A stretch of DNA of 37,861 nucleotides from Phreatobacter sp. (GTDB lineage: Bacteria; Pseudomonadota; Alphaproteobacteria; Rhizobiales; Phreatobacteraceae). The notes below the pieces were generated by a model. That model had not been told where the DNA came from, made no database searches, and worked only from the letters and a program-made list of their open reading frames with translations. The stretch covers positions 1 to 37,861 of the forward strand of contig JAIEPJ010000314.1 in NCBI GenBank assembly GCA_019749835.1, read 5' to 3'. Every line of letters begins with the position of its first letter. Position 1 is the stretch's first letter. Shown here in pieces: positions 26,152 to 34,357 of the stretch. The translations under genes were made by a program, and so were the position numbers.

Positions 26152-26931
26152 TCAGCGCCGGCCGGGGAACTTGCCCCTGTTGCGGGCGAGATCGGCAAGG
26201 GCGCCGGCCCGCACCGCGGCCATGTCGCATTCGCCGATGACGATGCCGTAGCCACGCTCGGCGAGCATGAGCGGGTCGCGGCCGGGGATCGGGATCGTTC
26301 CCAGCACCTTGCCGGCCTTGAGCGTCGCTTCCGCCGCCCGGTCGATGCTCGCCAGCACATCCGGCTCGGTCAGGCGTCCAAGCTTGCCGAGCGAGCCGGC
26401 GAGATCGTTGGCGCCGATGAACAGGCAGTCGGCACCCGGCAGCGCGGCCATCGCCGCCGCATTCTGCGAGGCGAGGTCGCTCTCCACCTGGAGGGCGAGG
26501 AACGTGTCCTCGTGGGCGGTGTCGATATAGTCCTCGGCGAAGCCATAGAGCCCCGAGCGGGCGACGGAGGCGGAGTAGCCACGGCGGCCACGCGGCGGAT
26601 AGAGGCAGGAGGCGATGATGCCCTGCGCCTGCTCCACCGTGTCGATCATCGGCACCATCAGCGAATGGATGCCGGCATCCAGCATCCGCTTGAACATGCC
26701 GAAATCGTGGCTCGGCACGCGCACCATGGCGTCGCCGCCGCCGGCCTCGACCGCGCGCACGCAGGCCAGCGTCTCCGCCATGTCGATCGGCGTGTGCTCG
26801 GCGTCGATCAGCACGATGTCGTAGCCGGCAAGCGCATAGGTCTCGCAGACCGCGGGGGCTCCGGAGAACACCCAGGCGCCGAGAAGCCTCTCGCCCGCCA
26901 GGGCGCGGCGCTTGATGCGGTTGCGGGTCAT
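26152..26931 (-). CDS. HpcH/HpaI-family aldolase
   Basis: A 259-aa class II pyruvate aldolase-type barrel. Motifs are YDIVLIDAEHTPIDMAETLA (early His and acidic residues), AMVRVPSHDFGMFKRMLDAG, SLMVPMIDTVEQAQGII, LYPPRGRRGYSASVARSGLY, then a metal-binding region around VESDLASQNAAAMAALPGAD and CLFIGANDLAGSLG. Relatives cleave 2-keto-3-deoxy acids or 4-hydroxy-2-oxo acids to pyruvate and an aldehyde. The substrate is unknown. It overlaps the rbsK-like gene by ATGA, so its product or substrate may come from a sugar phosphorylated by that kinase. Confidence 0.87.
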   Translation of the reverse strand: MTRNRIKRRALAGERLLGAWVFSGAPAVCETYALAGYDIVLIDAEHTPIDMAETLACVRAVEAGGGDAMVRVPSHDFGMFKRMLDAGIHSLMVPMIDTVEQAQGIIASCLYPPRGRRGYSASVARSGLYGFAEDYIDTAHEDTFLALQVESDLASQNAAAMAALPGADCLFIGANDLAGSLGKLGRLTEPDVLASIDRAAEATLKAGKVLGTIPIPGRDPLMLAERGYGIVIGECDMAAVRAGALADLARNRGKFPGRR

Positions 26932-27869
26932 GGGGTCGTCCTCCGGTTTGGCGGGTTTCTCTGCTCCGCCAGGATGGCAGCTGCCGCATCGATGACGGCG
27001 AGATGGGGAATGCTCGGCTGGGCACCTGGCCGGCTGCAGGCGAGAGATCCTGCCGCTGCCGCGAATTCGAGGGCGGTTTCCAGGCCGCGGCGGCGGTCGA
27101 GCGCCGCGGCGAGCGCGCCGCAGAAGGTGTCGCCCGCGGCGGTGGTGTCGACCACCTCAACGGGATAGGCGGGGGCCTCGTGGCGGATTCCGTCGGCCCA
27201 GCAGATGGCGCCCTCCGCGCCGAGGGTCACGGCGACGGCGAGGCCATGGCGCGCCGATATCGCGGCGGCGACGCCATCCGCGCCGCCATCGACGAGGCCG
27301 AAACCGGCGCCGAGCGCCAGGACCTCGTGGGCGTTGACGACGATGACATCGACGAGGGCCGCCAGGTCCAGCGAGACGGGCCCGGCCGGAGCGCGGTTGA
27401 GGATGACGCGCATGTCGCGTGCACGCGCCCAGCGCGCGGCGGCGAGGATTTCCGCCTCGGGCACTTCCCATTGCATCAGGAGCGTGTCGCGCGCGGCCGG
27501 CGCCAGGCTTTCGAGCGCCGTCGCCCGGACGGCGGCATTGGCCCCCGCGGCGACAACGATCTGGTTCTCTCCCGCGGCGTCGACCGCGATGAAGGCGACG
27601 CCGGTCGCCGCATCGACGGGGACGACCGCGGACAGATCGACGCCGGCCTCCCCGAGCAGGGAGAGCGCCGGCGTGGCGTAGCCATCCCGGCCGACCGCTC
27701 CGACCAGCGCCACCGCGGCGCCGGCCCGTCGCGCCGCGAGGGCCTGGTTGGCGCCCTTGCCGCCGGGGATCACGGCATAATCGGGTCCCGCCACGGTCTC
27801 GCCCGCGCGCGGGAGGGCCGGGACGCGGGCGACCAGGTCGATGTTGATGGAACCGAAGACGATGATCAT
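26928..27869 (-). CDS. rbsK: Ribokinase-like PfkB sugar kinase
   Basis: A 313-aa kinase. IIVFGSINIDLVARVPALPR at the start, IPGGKGANQALAARRAGA (substrate), VVNAHEVLALGAGFG and EVVDTTAAGDTFCGALAAAL (catalytic Asp) agree with ribokinases. It would phosphorylate ribose, or a related pentose or deoxysugar. No ribose ABC transporter is near. The downstream gene codes for an HpcH/HpaI-type aldolase with a 4-base overlap, unlike standard rbs operons, so the substrate may not be ribose; the symbol is by family only. Confidence 0.85.
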   Translation of the reverse strand: MIIVFGSINIDLVARVPALPRAGETVAGPDYAVIPGGKGANQALAARRAGAAVALVGAVGRDGYATPALSLLGEAGVDLSAVVPVDAATGVAFIAVDAAGENQIVVAAGANAAVRATALESLAPAARDTLLMQWEVPEAEILAAARWARARDMRVILNRAPAGPVSLDLAALVDVIVVNAHEVLALGAGFGLVDGGADGVAAAISARHGLAVAVTLGAEGAICWADGIRHEAPAYPVEVVDTTAAGDTFCGALAAALDRRRGLETALEFAAAAGSLACSRPGAQPSIPHLAVIDAAAAILAEQRNPPNRRTTP

Positions 27870-28004
27870 GACAGGCGGAGGCGGCAGGGAGCCAAGGCTT
27901 GCGCTGCGGCAGCCACAGGGTCAAGCCGGTGTGAGCAGGGCGGCCTTGCATGCCGCGGGACGTCCATCACCGCTTTTCATTTGCCCTGACCGGGCAACCG
28001 CCCC

Positions 28005-28766
28005 ATGTGCTCCGTCATGAGTTCCGTCACCGCCGCCATCGAGGTCGAGAACCTGGTCAAGGATTACGGACCCGTCAGGGCCGTGGCCGGACTGAGCTTT
28101 GCCGTGGCCGGCGGCTCGACGACGGCGCTGCTCGGCGGCAATGGTGCCGGCAAGTCGACGACGATCGGCATGATCATGGGGCTCGTCCTGCCGACCTCCG
28201 GCACGGTCCGCGTGCTCGGGACGGACATGGTGCGGCGGCGCCACGACGTGCTGCACCGGATGAACTTCGAGAGCCCCTATGTGGACATGCCGCACCGGCT
28301 GACGGTCCGGCAGAATCTCCAGGTCTTCGGCATGCTCTACGGCGTCCCGGACCTGTCCGCCCGCATCGCGACGCTCGCCGCCGACCTCGACCTCACCGCC
28401 CTGCTGGACCGGCCTTCAGGCAAATTGTCGGCCGGGCAGAAGACACGGGTGGCGCTCGCCAAGGCGCTCATCAACGAACCCGAGGTCATGCTTCTGGACG
28501 AACCGACCGCCTCGCTTGACCCGGATACGGCCGACTGGATCCGCGGCCATCTGGAGCGCTACCGCGACCGGCGCGGCGCAGCCATCCTTCTGGCGTCGCA
28601 CAATATGGGCGAGGTCGAACGGCTCTGCGACCGCGTGATCATGCTGAAACAGGGCCGCATCGAGGACGACGCTTCGCCCGCCGAACTCATCCGCCGCTAC
28701 GGCCGCAGCAGCCTCGAGGAGGTCTTCCTCGACGTCGCGCGCGGCCGCCGGGAGACTGCCGCATGA
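28005..28766 (+). CDS. ABC-2-type transporter ATP-binding protein
   Basis: A 253-aa ATPase. Walker A is GGNGAGKST at residues 44-52, the signature is LSAGQ at 141-145 (variant of LSGGQ), Walker B is VMLLDE at 161-166 followed by PTASLDP, and the H-loop His is at 199 (ASHNMGEVERLCD). The C-terminal end SSLEEVFLDVARGRRE is like drug or polysaccharide ABC-2 exporters (CcmA type). Either ATG at 28005 or at 28017 could start it. It overlaps a TrpF-like gene (ATGA), which in turn overlaps the permease gene (29419-30216). Confidence 0.93.
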   Translation: MCSVMSSVTAAIEVENLVKDYGPVRAVAGLSFAVAGGSTTALLGGNGAGKSTTIGMIMGLVLPTSGTVRVLGTDMVRRRHDVLHRMNFESPYVDMPHRLTVRQNLQVFGMLYGVPDLSARIATLAADLDLTALLDRPSGKLSAGQKTRVALAKALINEPEVMLLDEPTASLDPDTADWIRGHLERYRDRRGAAILLASHNMGEVERLCDRVIMLKQGRIEDDASPAELIRRYGRSSLEEVFLDVARGRRETAA

Positions 28767-29422
28767 GCGCCCGCACCCGCGTCAAGATCTGCTGCATTTC
28801 CTCGCTCGCCGAGGCCGCGATGGCGATCGCCGCCGGCGCCGATGCGCTCGGCATGGTCGCCGCCACGCCGCCGGGATCGGGCATGGTCGACGATGCGACC
28901 ATCCGGGCGATCACCGCCGAGGTGCCGCCGCCGATCGCGACGTTCCTCCTGAGCTCGCGGCTCACCGGCCTCGAAATCGCCGAGCACGTAAGGCATTGCG
29001 GTGCCAGCACCATCCAGATCGTCGACCATATCGATCCCGGAGAGATCGCCGTCCTGGCGGTGGCAATGCCAGCCGTGCGGCGCGTGCAGGTCATCCATGT
29101 CGAGGGCCCCTCGGCGCTGGACCTCATCCCGCGCTACGAGCCCTATGTCCACGCCTTCCTGCTGGATTCGGGCAAGCCGGGCGGGACGATGCGCGAACTC
29201 GGAGGGACCGGTCGCACCCATGACTGGGACGTCAGCCGCGCCTTCGTCCGGGCGACGCGCCGGCCGGTGTTCCTCGCCGGCGGCCTGACGCCGGCCAATG
29301 TGGCGGAAGCCATCGCAAAGGTGGGCCCGTTCGGGGTCGACCTCTGTTCCGGGGTCAGGACCGACGGCCATCTCGACCCGGAGAAGCTCGCCGCCTTCAT
29401 GGCGGCGGTGAGGGCCGCATGA
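28763..29422 (+). CDS. TrpF-like (phosphoribosylanthranilate isomerase-fold) protein
   Basis: A 219-aa (beta/alpha)8 protein. The start RVKICCISSLAEAAMAIAAG with ADALGMV matches TrpF, with the general-base Cys at 10; the general-acid Asp is at 135 (FLLDSGKPGG). A phosphate site is seen in GGTGRTHDW (147-155), FLAGGLTPANV and GVDLCSGV. However, the segment where TrpF normally has an Arg for the anthranilate carboxylate (KSKRYI in Thermotoga) reads TPPGSGMV, and the VQLHG strand reads IQIVD. It may thus act on another phosphoribosyl-type substrate. It overlaps the ABC ATPase and permease genes by 4 bases each. No other trp gene is near. Confidence 0.8.
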   Translation: MSARTRVKICCISSLAEAAMAIAAGADALGMVAATPPGSGMVDDATIRAITAEVPPPIATFLLSSRLTGLEIAEHVRHCGASTIQIVDHIDPGEIAVLAVAMPAVRRVQVIHVEGPSALDLIPRYEPYVHAFLLDSGKPGGTMRELGGTGRTHDWDVSRAFVRATRRPVFLAGGLTPANVAEAIAKVGPFGVDLCSGVRTDGHLDPEKLAAFMAAVRAA

Positions 29423-30216
29423 GCTTTTCCGTCCAGCGCGTCGGCGCGCTCTGCCTGCGCTACATCTATCTCCTCGCCTCGTCCTGGCCGCGGCTTCTCG
29501 AGCTTGTCTACTGGCCGGTGCTCAATCTCCTGACCTGGGGCTTCCTGCAGACCTATGCCATGAGCGCGACCAACAGCACGCTGTTCGTCGGCGGGGCGCT
29601 GGTGTCGGGCCTGCTGCTGTGGGAGGTGCTGTTCCGCGGCCAGATCGGCTTCTCGATCTCGTTCCTCGAGGAGGTCTGGTCGCGCAATCTCGGCAATCTC
29701 CTGATGAGCCCGCTGCGGCCGGCCGAGTTCGTCGCGGCGCTGATGGTGATGAGCCTCGCCCGCCTCGCGGTCGGCATGATCCCGGCGACCATCCTCGCCA
29801 TCGCCTTCTTCGGGTTCGACCTGGCGCGGCTGGGGATCGGCTTTGCCGCCTTCTTTGCGCTGCTCGTCGTCACCGGCTGGGCGGTCGGGCTGGTCGTCTG
29901 CGGCCTGATCCTGCGCCACGGTCTCGGCGCGGAAAGCCTCGCCTGGACGATCATGTTCGTCTTCTGGCCGCTCTGCTGCGTCTATTATCCCCTGAGCGTG
30001 CTGCCGGGCTGGCTGAAGCCCTTCGCCCTGGCGCTGCCGCCGACCCATGTCTTCGAGGGCATGCGGGCGGTGCTGTCGGAGGGCGTGCTGCGCCTCGACC
30101 TGCTGGCGGCAGCCGCCGCGCTCAACGTGTTGTGGATCGTCGCGGCCTCCTTCGCCTTCGCCGCCCTGCTGGACCGCGCGCGCGACGCGGGAACCCTCCT
30201 GTCCAGCGGCGAGTGA
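29419..30216 (+). CDS. ABC-2-type transporter permease
   Basis: A 265-aa membrane protein with six predicted segments (among them LLELVYWPVLNLLTWGFLQT, LVSGLLLWEVLFRG, LAVGMIPATILAIAFFGFDL, FFALLVVTGWAVGLVVCGLI, FVFWPLCCVYYPLSVLPGWL). The last of these, followed by LPPTHVFEGMRAVL, is typical of ABC-2 permeases. With the ATPase at 28005-28766 it would form an exporter; two copies of each per complex are likely. The substrate is unknown. Its start overlaps the TrpF-like gene stop by ATGA, so the three products are probably made in fixed ratio. Confidence 0.92.
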   Translation: MSFSVQRVGALCLRYIYLLASSWPRLLELVYWPVLNLLTWGFLQTYAMSATNSTLFVGGALVSGLLLWEVLFRGQIGFSISFLEEVWSRNLGNLLMSPLRPAEFVAALMVMSLARLAVGMIPATILAIAFFGFDLARLGIGFAAFFALLVVTGWAVGLVVCGLILRHGLGAESLAWTIMFVFWPLCCVYYPLSVLPGWLKPFALALPPTHVFEGMRAVLSEGVLRLDLLAAAAALNVLWIVAASFAFAALLDRARDAGTLLSSGE

Positions 30217-30460
30217 CCCTCCGGTCCTCGTCTTTCGTCTGATGTCACTCGAATACCACGTTCATTGCGGGTTAACGCCTGCCCCTGCACGCTTGAGGTT
30301 GCCTGGACTGTAGCAAGTCCGTTACAAATTTTGGCAGTGCAGCAATCGAGATTGGATCTCTGCGGGTCTTTCGGGTCTTTCCGGATGCCATGGCCCGACA
30401 GGTCGCCCGACCGGACTGAAGCGACTTGGCCCAATCCTCCCCGTCCCCGGAGGCATTTGC

Positions 30461-31798
30461 GTGCTTTACCACTGGTACGAAGCCACCCATGCCATGCTGT
30501 CGCCCTATCGGGCCATGGCCGACGCCACCAAGCTGGCCCTGAACAGCCCGGTCAATCCCTTCTCGCACATGCCGATGGCCAAGCAGATGGCCGCCGGCGC
30601 AGAAATGTTCGAGCGCGCCACCCGGCGCTACGGCAAGCCGAGTTTCGACCTGCCGACCGCGTTTGTCGGCGGTGAACGTGTCGCGGTGACCGAGACTGTC
30701 GTGTGGAAACGGCCCTTCTGCGACCTCGTTCATTTCCAGCGCGCGGTTCCGGCGCGTCGCCGGCCAGACCCCAAGGTGCTGATCGTCGCCCCGATGTCGG
30801 GCCATTACGCGACGCTGCTGCGCGGCACGGTCGAGGCCTTCCTGCCGAACCACGAGGTCTACATCACCGACTGGCTCGACGCCCGCATGGTGCCGCTGGC
30901 GGACGGGCGCTTCGACCTCGACGACTATGTCGACTACGTCATCTCAATGCTGCATTTCCTCGGCCCGGACACCCATGTCATGGCGGTCTGCCAGCCAGCG
31001 GTGCCGGTCTTCATGGCCGTGGCGCGCATGGAGGCCGAGGACGATCCCTATGTCCCGACGACGCTGACCCTGATGGGCGGCCCGATCGACACGCGGTCCA
31101 ACCCCACCGCTGTCAACAAGCTCGCGGAGGAGCGCGGCACCGACTGGTTCCAGCGCAACGTCATCACCACCGTGCCGTTCCCGCATCCCGGCATGATGCG
31201 GCCGGTCTATCCGGGCTTCCTGCAGATCAATGGCTTCATGTCGATGAATCTCGACCGCCATGTCGACGCCCATCGCGAAATGTTCCGCAACCTCGTCAAG
31301 GGCGACGGCGACAACGCGCAGAAGCACCGCGGCTTCTACGACGAATATCTGGCGGTGATGGACCTCACCGCCGAATTCTACCTGCAGACCATCGAGCGGG
31401 TCTTCGTCGAGCACCACCTGCCGCGCGGCACGATGATGCATCGCAACCAGCGGGTCGATCCCAAGGCGATCAAGCGCGTCGCGCTGCTGACGGTCGAGGG
31501 CGAGAAGGACGACATCACCGGCGGCGGACAGACGCTGGCGGCCCACGGGCTCGCCACCTCGATTCCCGAGGACATGCGCCATCACCACCTGCAGGCGGCG
31601 GTCGGTCATTACGGCGTCTTCAACGGCTCGCGTTTCCGGGCCGACATCGCCCCTCGCGTGATGGATTTCATGCGCACCCATGCCTATCGCAAGGCCCAGG
31701 CCGCCAAGGTCCCCGCCAAGGAGAAGCCGTCCGCCAAGGCGACGGTGCTCAAGATGATCCGCGGCGGGCGCACCGTGGATGCGGCGAAGGGCGACTGA
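30461..31798 (+). CDS. phaZ: Intracellular polyhydroxybutyrate depolymerase
   Basis: A 445-aa alpha/beta hydrolase that degrades native PHB granules in the cytoplasm. It starts with LYHWYEATHAMLSPYRAMAD, typical of the PhaZ family, has the family segment IVAPMSGHYATLLRGTVEAF, the nucleophile Cys177 in VMAVCQPAVP (Cys instead of Ser, as in Ralstonia PhaZa1), an acid-residue region LLTVEGEKDDITGGG, and the late catalytic His in AAVGHYGVFNGSRF. The start is GTG at 30461, set by a GGAGG 7 bases upstream. The 244-base gap before it shows TTGGCAGTGCAGCAA (30332-30346), a TGC-rich sequence that could be a PhaR-type site, but this is weak. Confidence 0.95.
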   Translation: MLYHWYEATHAMLSPYRAMADATKLALNSPVNPFSHMPMAKQMAAGAEMFERATRRYGKPSFDLPTAFVGGERVAVTETVVWKRPFCDLVHFQRAVPARRRPDPKVLIVAPMSGHYATLLRGTVEAFLPNHEVYITDWLDARMVPLADGRFDLDDYVDYVISMLHFLGPDTHVMAVCQPAVPVFMAVARMEAEDDPYVPTTLTLMGGPIDTRSNPTAVNKLAEERGTDWFQRNVITTVPFPHPGMMRPVYPGFLQINGFMSMNLDRHVDAHREMFRNLVKGDGDNAQKHRGFYDEYLAVMDLTAEFYLQTIERVFVEHHLPRGTMMHRNQRVDPKAIKRVALLTVEGEKDDITGGGQTLAAHGLATSIPEDMRHHHLQAAVGHYGVFNGSRFRADIAPRVMDFMRTHAYRKAQAAKVPAKEKPSAKATVLKMIRGGRTVDAAKGD

Positions 31799-31923
31799 TC
31801 CCGGCCGACGGGATCTGCGGGTCGCGTTCTTCCGCCCCGGCCTGGCAGCAGCCTGCGGCGGGGACCGGTCTGTCACGTCTTCGCGGCTGGCCTCGGCACG
31901 GCCGACTCGGTTAATCTGAACGC

Positions 31924-32661
31924 ATGTCGATCATCCGCAGGCTGTTCCAGCGCGAACCCGATCCGCAGGCGATCACCGTCTCGCATGAGGGTGTGCCCTA
32001 TGCGGTGGAGCTGCGCCGCCTGCCGCAGGCGCGCCGCTTCACCCTCAGGGTGCGCGCCGCGAGCCGCGATGCCGTGCTCTCCATGCCGGCGCGGGCCAAG
32101 CTCGCCGACGCCATCGGCTTCGCCGAGCGCCATGGCGCCTGGATCGCCACCCGGCTCAACCGCATTCCCGAGGCGCTTGACTTCGCTCCCGGCGCCGTGG
32201 TGCCGCTCCGCGGCGTGCCCCATACGGTCATTCACAGCCCGGAACGACGGGGAACGGTCTGGGTGGAGGAGGGCGCCATCCTCGTTTCGGGCGATGCGGC
32301 CTTCCTGTCCCGCCGCGTGCAGGACTTCCTCAAGCGCGAGGCCCGCAAGGACCTCGAGGTGGCAACGCGGCATTATGCCGAGCGGCTCGGCGTCAAGGTG
32401 ACCCGAATCGGCATCCGCGACCAGGCGAGCCGCTGGGGCTCGGCCTCCTCATCGGGGGCGATCAATTACTCCTGGCGCTTGATCCTGGCTCCGCCCTTCG
32501 TGGTCGATTATCTCGCCGCGCATGAGGTGGCCCATCTCCGGGAAATGAACCATTCGGTGCGGTTCTGGCGGATCGTCCGGGATCTGTGTCCCGGCATGGA
32601 CGCGGCCAAGGCCTGGCTGCGCAGCAACGGGGCGACACTGCACCGCTACGGAGCGGACTGA
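31924..32661 (+). CDS. YgjP-like (DUF45) metallopeptidase
   Basis: A 245-aa protein of the YgjP/SprT-like family. The zinc site is HEVAHLREMNHSVRFW (HExxH plus a third His), preceded by RWGSASSSGAINYSWRLILA, which is the standard family block. The N-terminal half (VELRRLPQARRFTLRVRA, VLSMPARAKL) is the usual beta-rich part. Reported relatives are cytosolic zinc peptidases or putative DNA-protein-crosslink repair-like enzymes; its substrate is unknown. It ends in a hairpin shared with the convergent GNAT gene. Confidence 0.9.
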   Translation: MSIIRRLFQREPDPQAITVSHEGVPYAVELRRLPQARRFTLRVRAASRDAVLSMPARAKLADAIGFAERHGAWIATRLNRIPEALDFAPGAVVPLRGVPHTVIHSPERRGTVWVEEGAILVSGDAAFLSRRVQDFLKREARKDLEVATRHYAERLGVKVTRIGIRDQASRWGSASSSGAINYSWRLILAPPFVVDYLAAHEVAHLREMNHSVRFWRIVRDLCPGMDAAKAWLRSNGATLHRYGAD

Positions 32662-32686
32662 GCGGCGCCGCGGGATCGCCGCTCAG
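32658..32686. terminator. Hairpin spanning two convergent stop codons
   Basis: CTGAGCGGCG and CGCCGCTCAG form a perfect 10-bp stem with a 9-base loop. The two arms hold the stop codons of the metallopeptidase (plus strand) and of the GNAT gene (minus strand). No U-tract. Possibly a two-way transcript end. Confidence 0.5.
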
Positions 32687-33714
32687 GCGATCTGCTTCTG
32701 GACGAAGACGAGATCGAGCTTGCGGCCGAACTTCTCGCCGATGCCCGGCATGCGGCCGACCTCGATGAAGCCGGCGCGCCGGTGCAGCCGCAGCGAGGCG
32801 GTGTTGCGGCCCTCGATCCCGCCGATCATGACGTGCTTGCCGGCGGCCTTCGCGCGCGCGATCAGGCCCGCGAGCAGCGCCGAGCCGACGCCGGAGCCGC
32901 GCCGGTCGTCGCGCACATAGACGGAATGCTCGACGGCATTGCGATAGCCCGACCAGGCGCGAAACTGCAGATAGGATCCGAAGCCGACCACGGCGCCGCC
33001 GTCCTCCGCGACCAGAACCGGACTGCCGGCCGCCAGGCGGTCGCGCAGCCAGGCCTGTCGACTGGCGAGGTCCACCGGCTCGTCAGACCAGATGGCTGTG
33101 CTGGTAGCGATGGCGTGGTTGACGATGGCGAGGATGGCCGGCATGTCCGACGCCGTCGCGTCGCGCACACTGGCCGCCGAGACCGGCGTTCCGCGCGGCG
33201 GCGAGAGGTCCTTCAGATAGTAGGTGGTGTCGCAGAAGCCGCCGTCGGGCAGCAGCGCGAAGTCGGGCACGAAGCCGAAACGCGACCAGCCACCGCGCTC
33301 GTAGACGCGCTTGGCCTCCTCGCTCGCGGTATCGAGGATCAGCAGGTGACGGCCGCTGGCGAGCGCCTCCTCCTCAATGCGCCGCAGCATCGAGCCGGCA
33401 ATGCCCTGCCGGCGCCCGTCGGAATGGACGAGCATTTTCTTCACCTCGGCCCGATGGGGCTGGTTCGGCGGCATGTCGAGCCCGAGTTGGGCGGTCCCGA
33501 TGACCCGGTCACCGAGAAAGGCTGCGACCAGAACGGTGTCCCCGGCGGCGACGCTGTCGGCGACGTGCGCAAAGAACGCTTCACCGTCCCCCTGGCCGAA
33601 GGGCTTCATGAAGCTGACCGAGGCCCCATGGGTGACACAGTCGACCAGGACGGCCGCCAGATCGGGCAGGTGGCGCCTGGTCGCTGCGGCATTGAGCGTT
33701 TCGATCGTGATCAT
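32683..33714 (-). CDS. Tandem two-domain GNAT acetyltransferase
   Basis: A 343-aa protein with two GNAT domains. The first, residues about 1-165, has acetyl-CoA motif HSDGRRQGIAGSMLRRIEEE (motif A at 101-108) and ends with YERGGWSRFGFVPDFALL. The second, about 181-340, resembles phosphinothricin acetyltransferases (VRDATASDMPAILAIVNHAI, VYVRDDRRGSGVGSALLAGL, RLHRRAGFIEVGRMPGIGEK). They are joined by a short Pro-rich linker. The second domain may acetylate a small amine or amino-acid analogue. It is coupled (ATGA) to the XRE-cupin regulator upstream, which likely controls it. A frame extension upstream to 33825 would lie inside that gene. Confidence 0.9.
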   Translation of the reverse strand: MITIETLNAAATRRHLPDLAAVLVDCVTHGASVSFMKPFGQGDGEAFFAHVADSVAAGDTVLVAAFLGDRVIGTAQLGLDMPPNQPHRAEVKKMLVHSDGRRQGIAGSMLRRIEEEALASGRHLLILDTASEEAKRVYERGGWSRFGFVPDFALLPDGGFCDTTYYLKDLSPPRGTPVSAASVRDATASDMPAILAIVNHAIATSTAIWSDEPVDLASRQAWLRDRLAAGSPVLVAEDGGAVVGFGSYLQFRAWSGYRNAVEHSVYVRDDRRGSGVGSALLAGLIARAKAAGKHVMIGGIEGRNTASLRLHRRAGFIEVGRMPGIGEKFGRKLDLVFVQKQIA

Positions 33715-34310
33715 CGGCGCAGTCCCGGCGGTGCGGCATGGGACACCAGCACGACGCAGTAGCGCGCCGGCGCTTCGGTGCGATTCTCGAAGACCAGCGG
33801 CGTGTCGAGCCGCATCACCCGGCAATCACCGGGTCCGAGGTCGGTGGTCAGGCCGTCATAGGTCAGGGTCAGCGTCCCTGCGAAGACCCAGACGAACTGT
33901 TCGACGGGGATGACGACGATGTTGTCATAGGCGACACGCCTGCCGGGTGGCAGCATGACCTCGACGATATCGGTGCCGGAGGCATTGGGCGGGGCAACAT
34001 TGCGGCGGGTGTAGCCGGTATCAGGGTCGGTGCGCACCGCGGTGGCGGCGGCGCGGCGCACCGGATCGGGCCGCGGCTGCGGCCTTTCAAACAGCGCCCC
34101 GAGGGTGACGCCAAGGGCGGCACCGAGCTTGACCAGAAGGACCGCGGTGGCGCTCGCCTCGGCGCGCTCGATCCGCGAGATCATGGCACGGGAGACGCCC
34201 GACAAGGCCGCCAGTTGGTCCAGGGTCAGGCCCTTGGCGGCCCGCAATTCGCGCACGCGCTGGGCGACGATCTGGTCGAGATGGTCCGTCGAATCCGCGG
34301 TGCTGTCCAT
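33711..34310 (-). CDS. XRE-family regulator with cupin sensor domain
   Basis: A 199-aa regulator. Residues about 13-70 are an XRE helix-turn-helix (RVRELRAAKGLTLDQLAALS, then GVSRAMISRIERAEASATAV). Residues about 100-195 form a cupin (VIPVEQFVWVFAGTLTLTYD, then LGPGDCRVMRLDTPLVFENR). This domain order is found in regulators that sense small ligands such as polyamines or sugars. It is first in an operon with the double GNAT gene (ATGA overlap), so it may regulate resistance to, or modification of, an amine ligand. An inverted repeat just upstream could be its operator. Confidence 0.9.
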   Translation of the reverse strand: MDSTADSTDHLDQIVAQRVRELRAAKGLTLDQLAALSGVSRAMISRIERAEASATAVLLVKLGAALGVTLGALFERPQPRPDPVRRAAATAVRTDPDTGYTRRNVAPPNASGTDIVEVMLPPGRRVAYDNIVVIPVEQFVWVFAGTLTLTYDGLTTDLGPGDCRVMRLDTPLVFENRTEAPARYCVVLVSHAAPPGLRR

Positions 34311-34324
34311 GTTCCGAGAGTATC

Positions 34325-34342
34325 ATTCCCGGATAATGGAAT
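34325..34342. promoter_or_regulatory. Candidate operator of the XRE-cupin gene
   Basis: ATTCC and GGAAT half-sites are spaced by 8 bases (ATTCCCGGATAATGGAAT), 15-32 bases upstream of the regulator start. Position and symmetry fit an autoregulatory site; there is no direct proof. Confidence 0.4.
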
Positions 34343-34357
34343 CAACGATCGCCGACG

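Noticed and set aside
30217-30460. Possible small RNA or gene between the ABC permease and phaZ
   Set aside because: No terminator pair, no open frame with a ribosome site; only a weak TGC-rich sequence that might be a PhaR-type site.
31797-31815. Hairpin GATCCCG/CGGGATC after phaZ
   Set aside because: Only 7 bp with no U-tract; too weak to call a terminator in GC-rich DNA.
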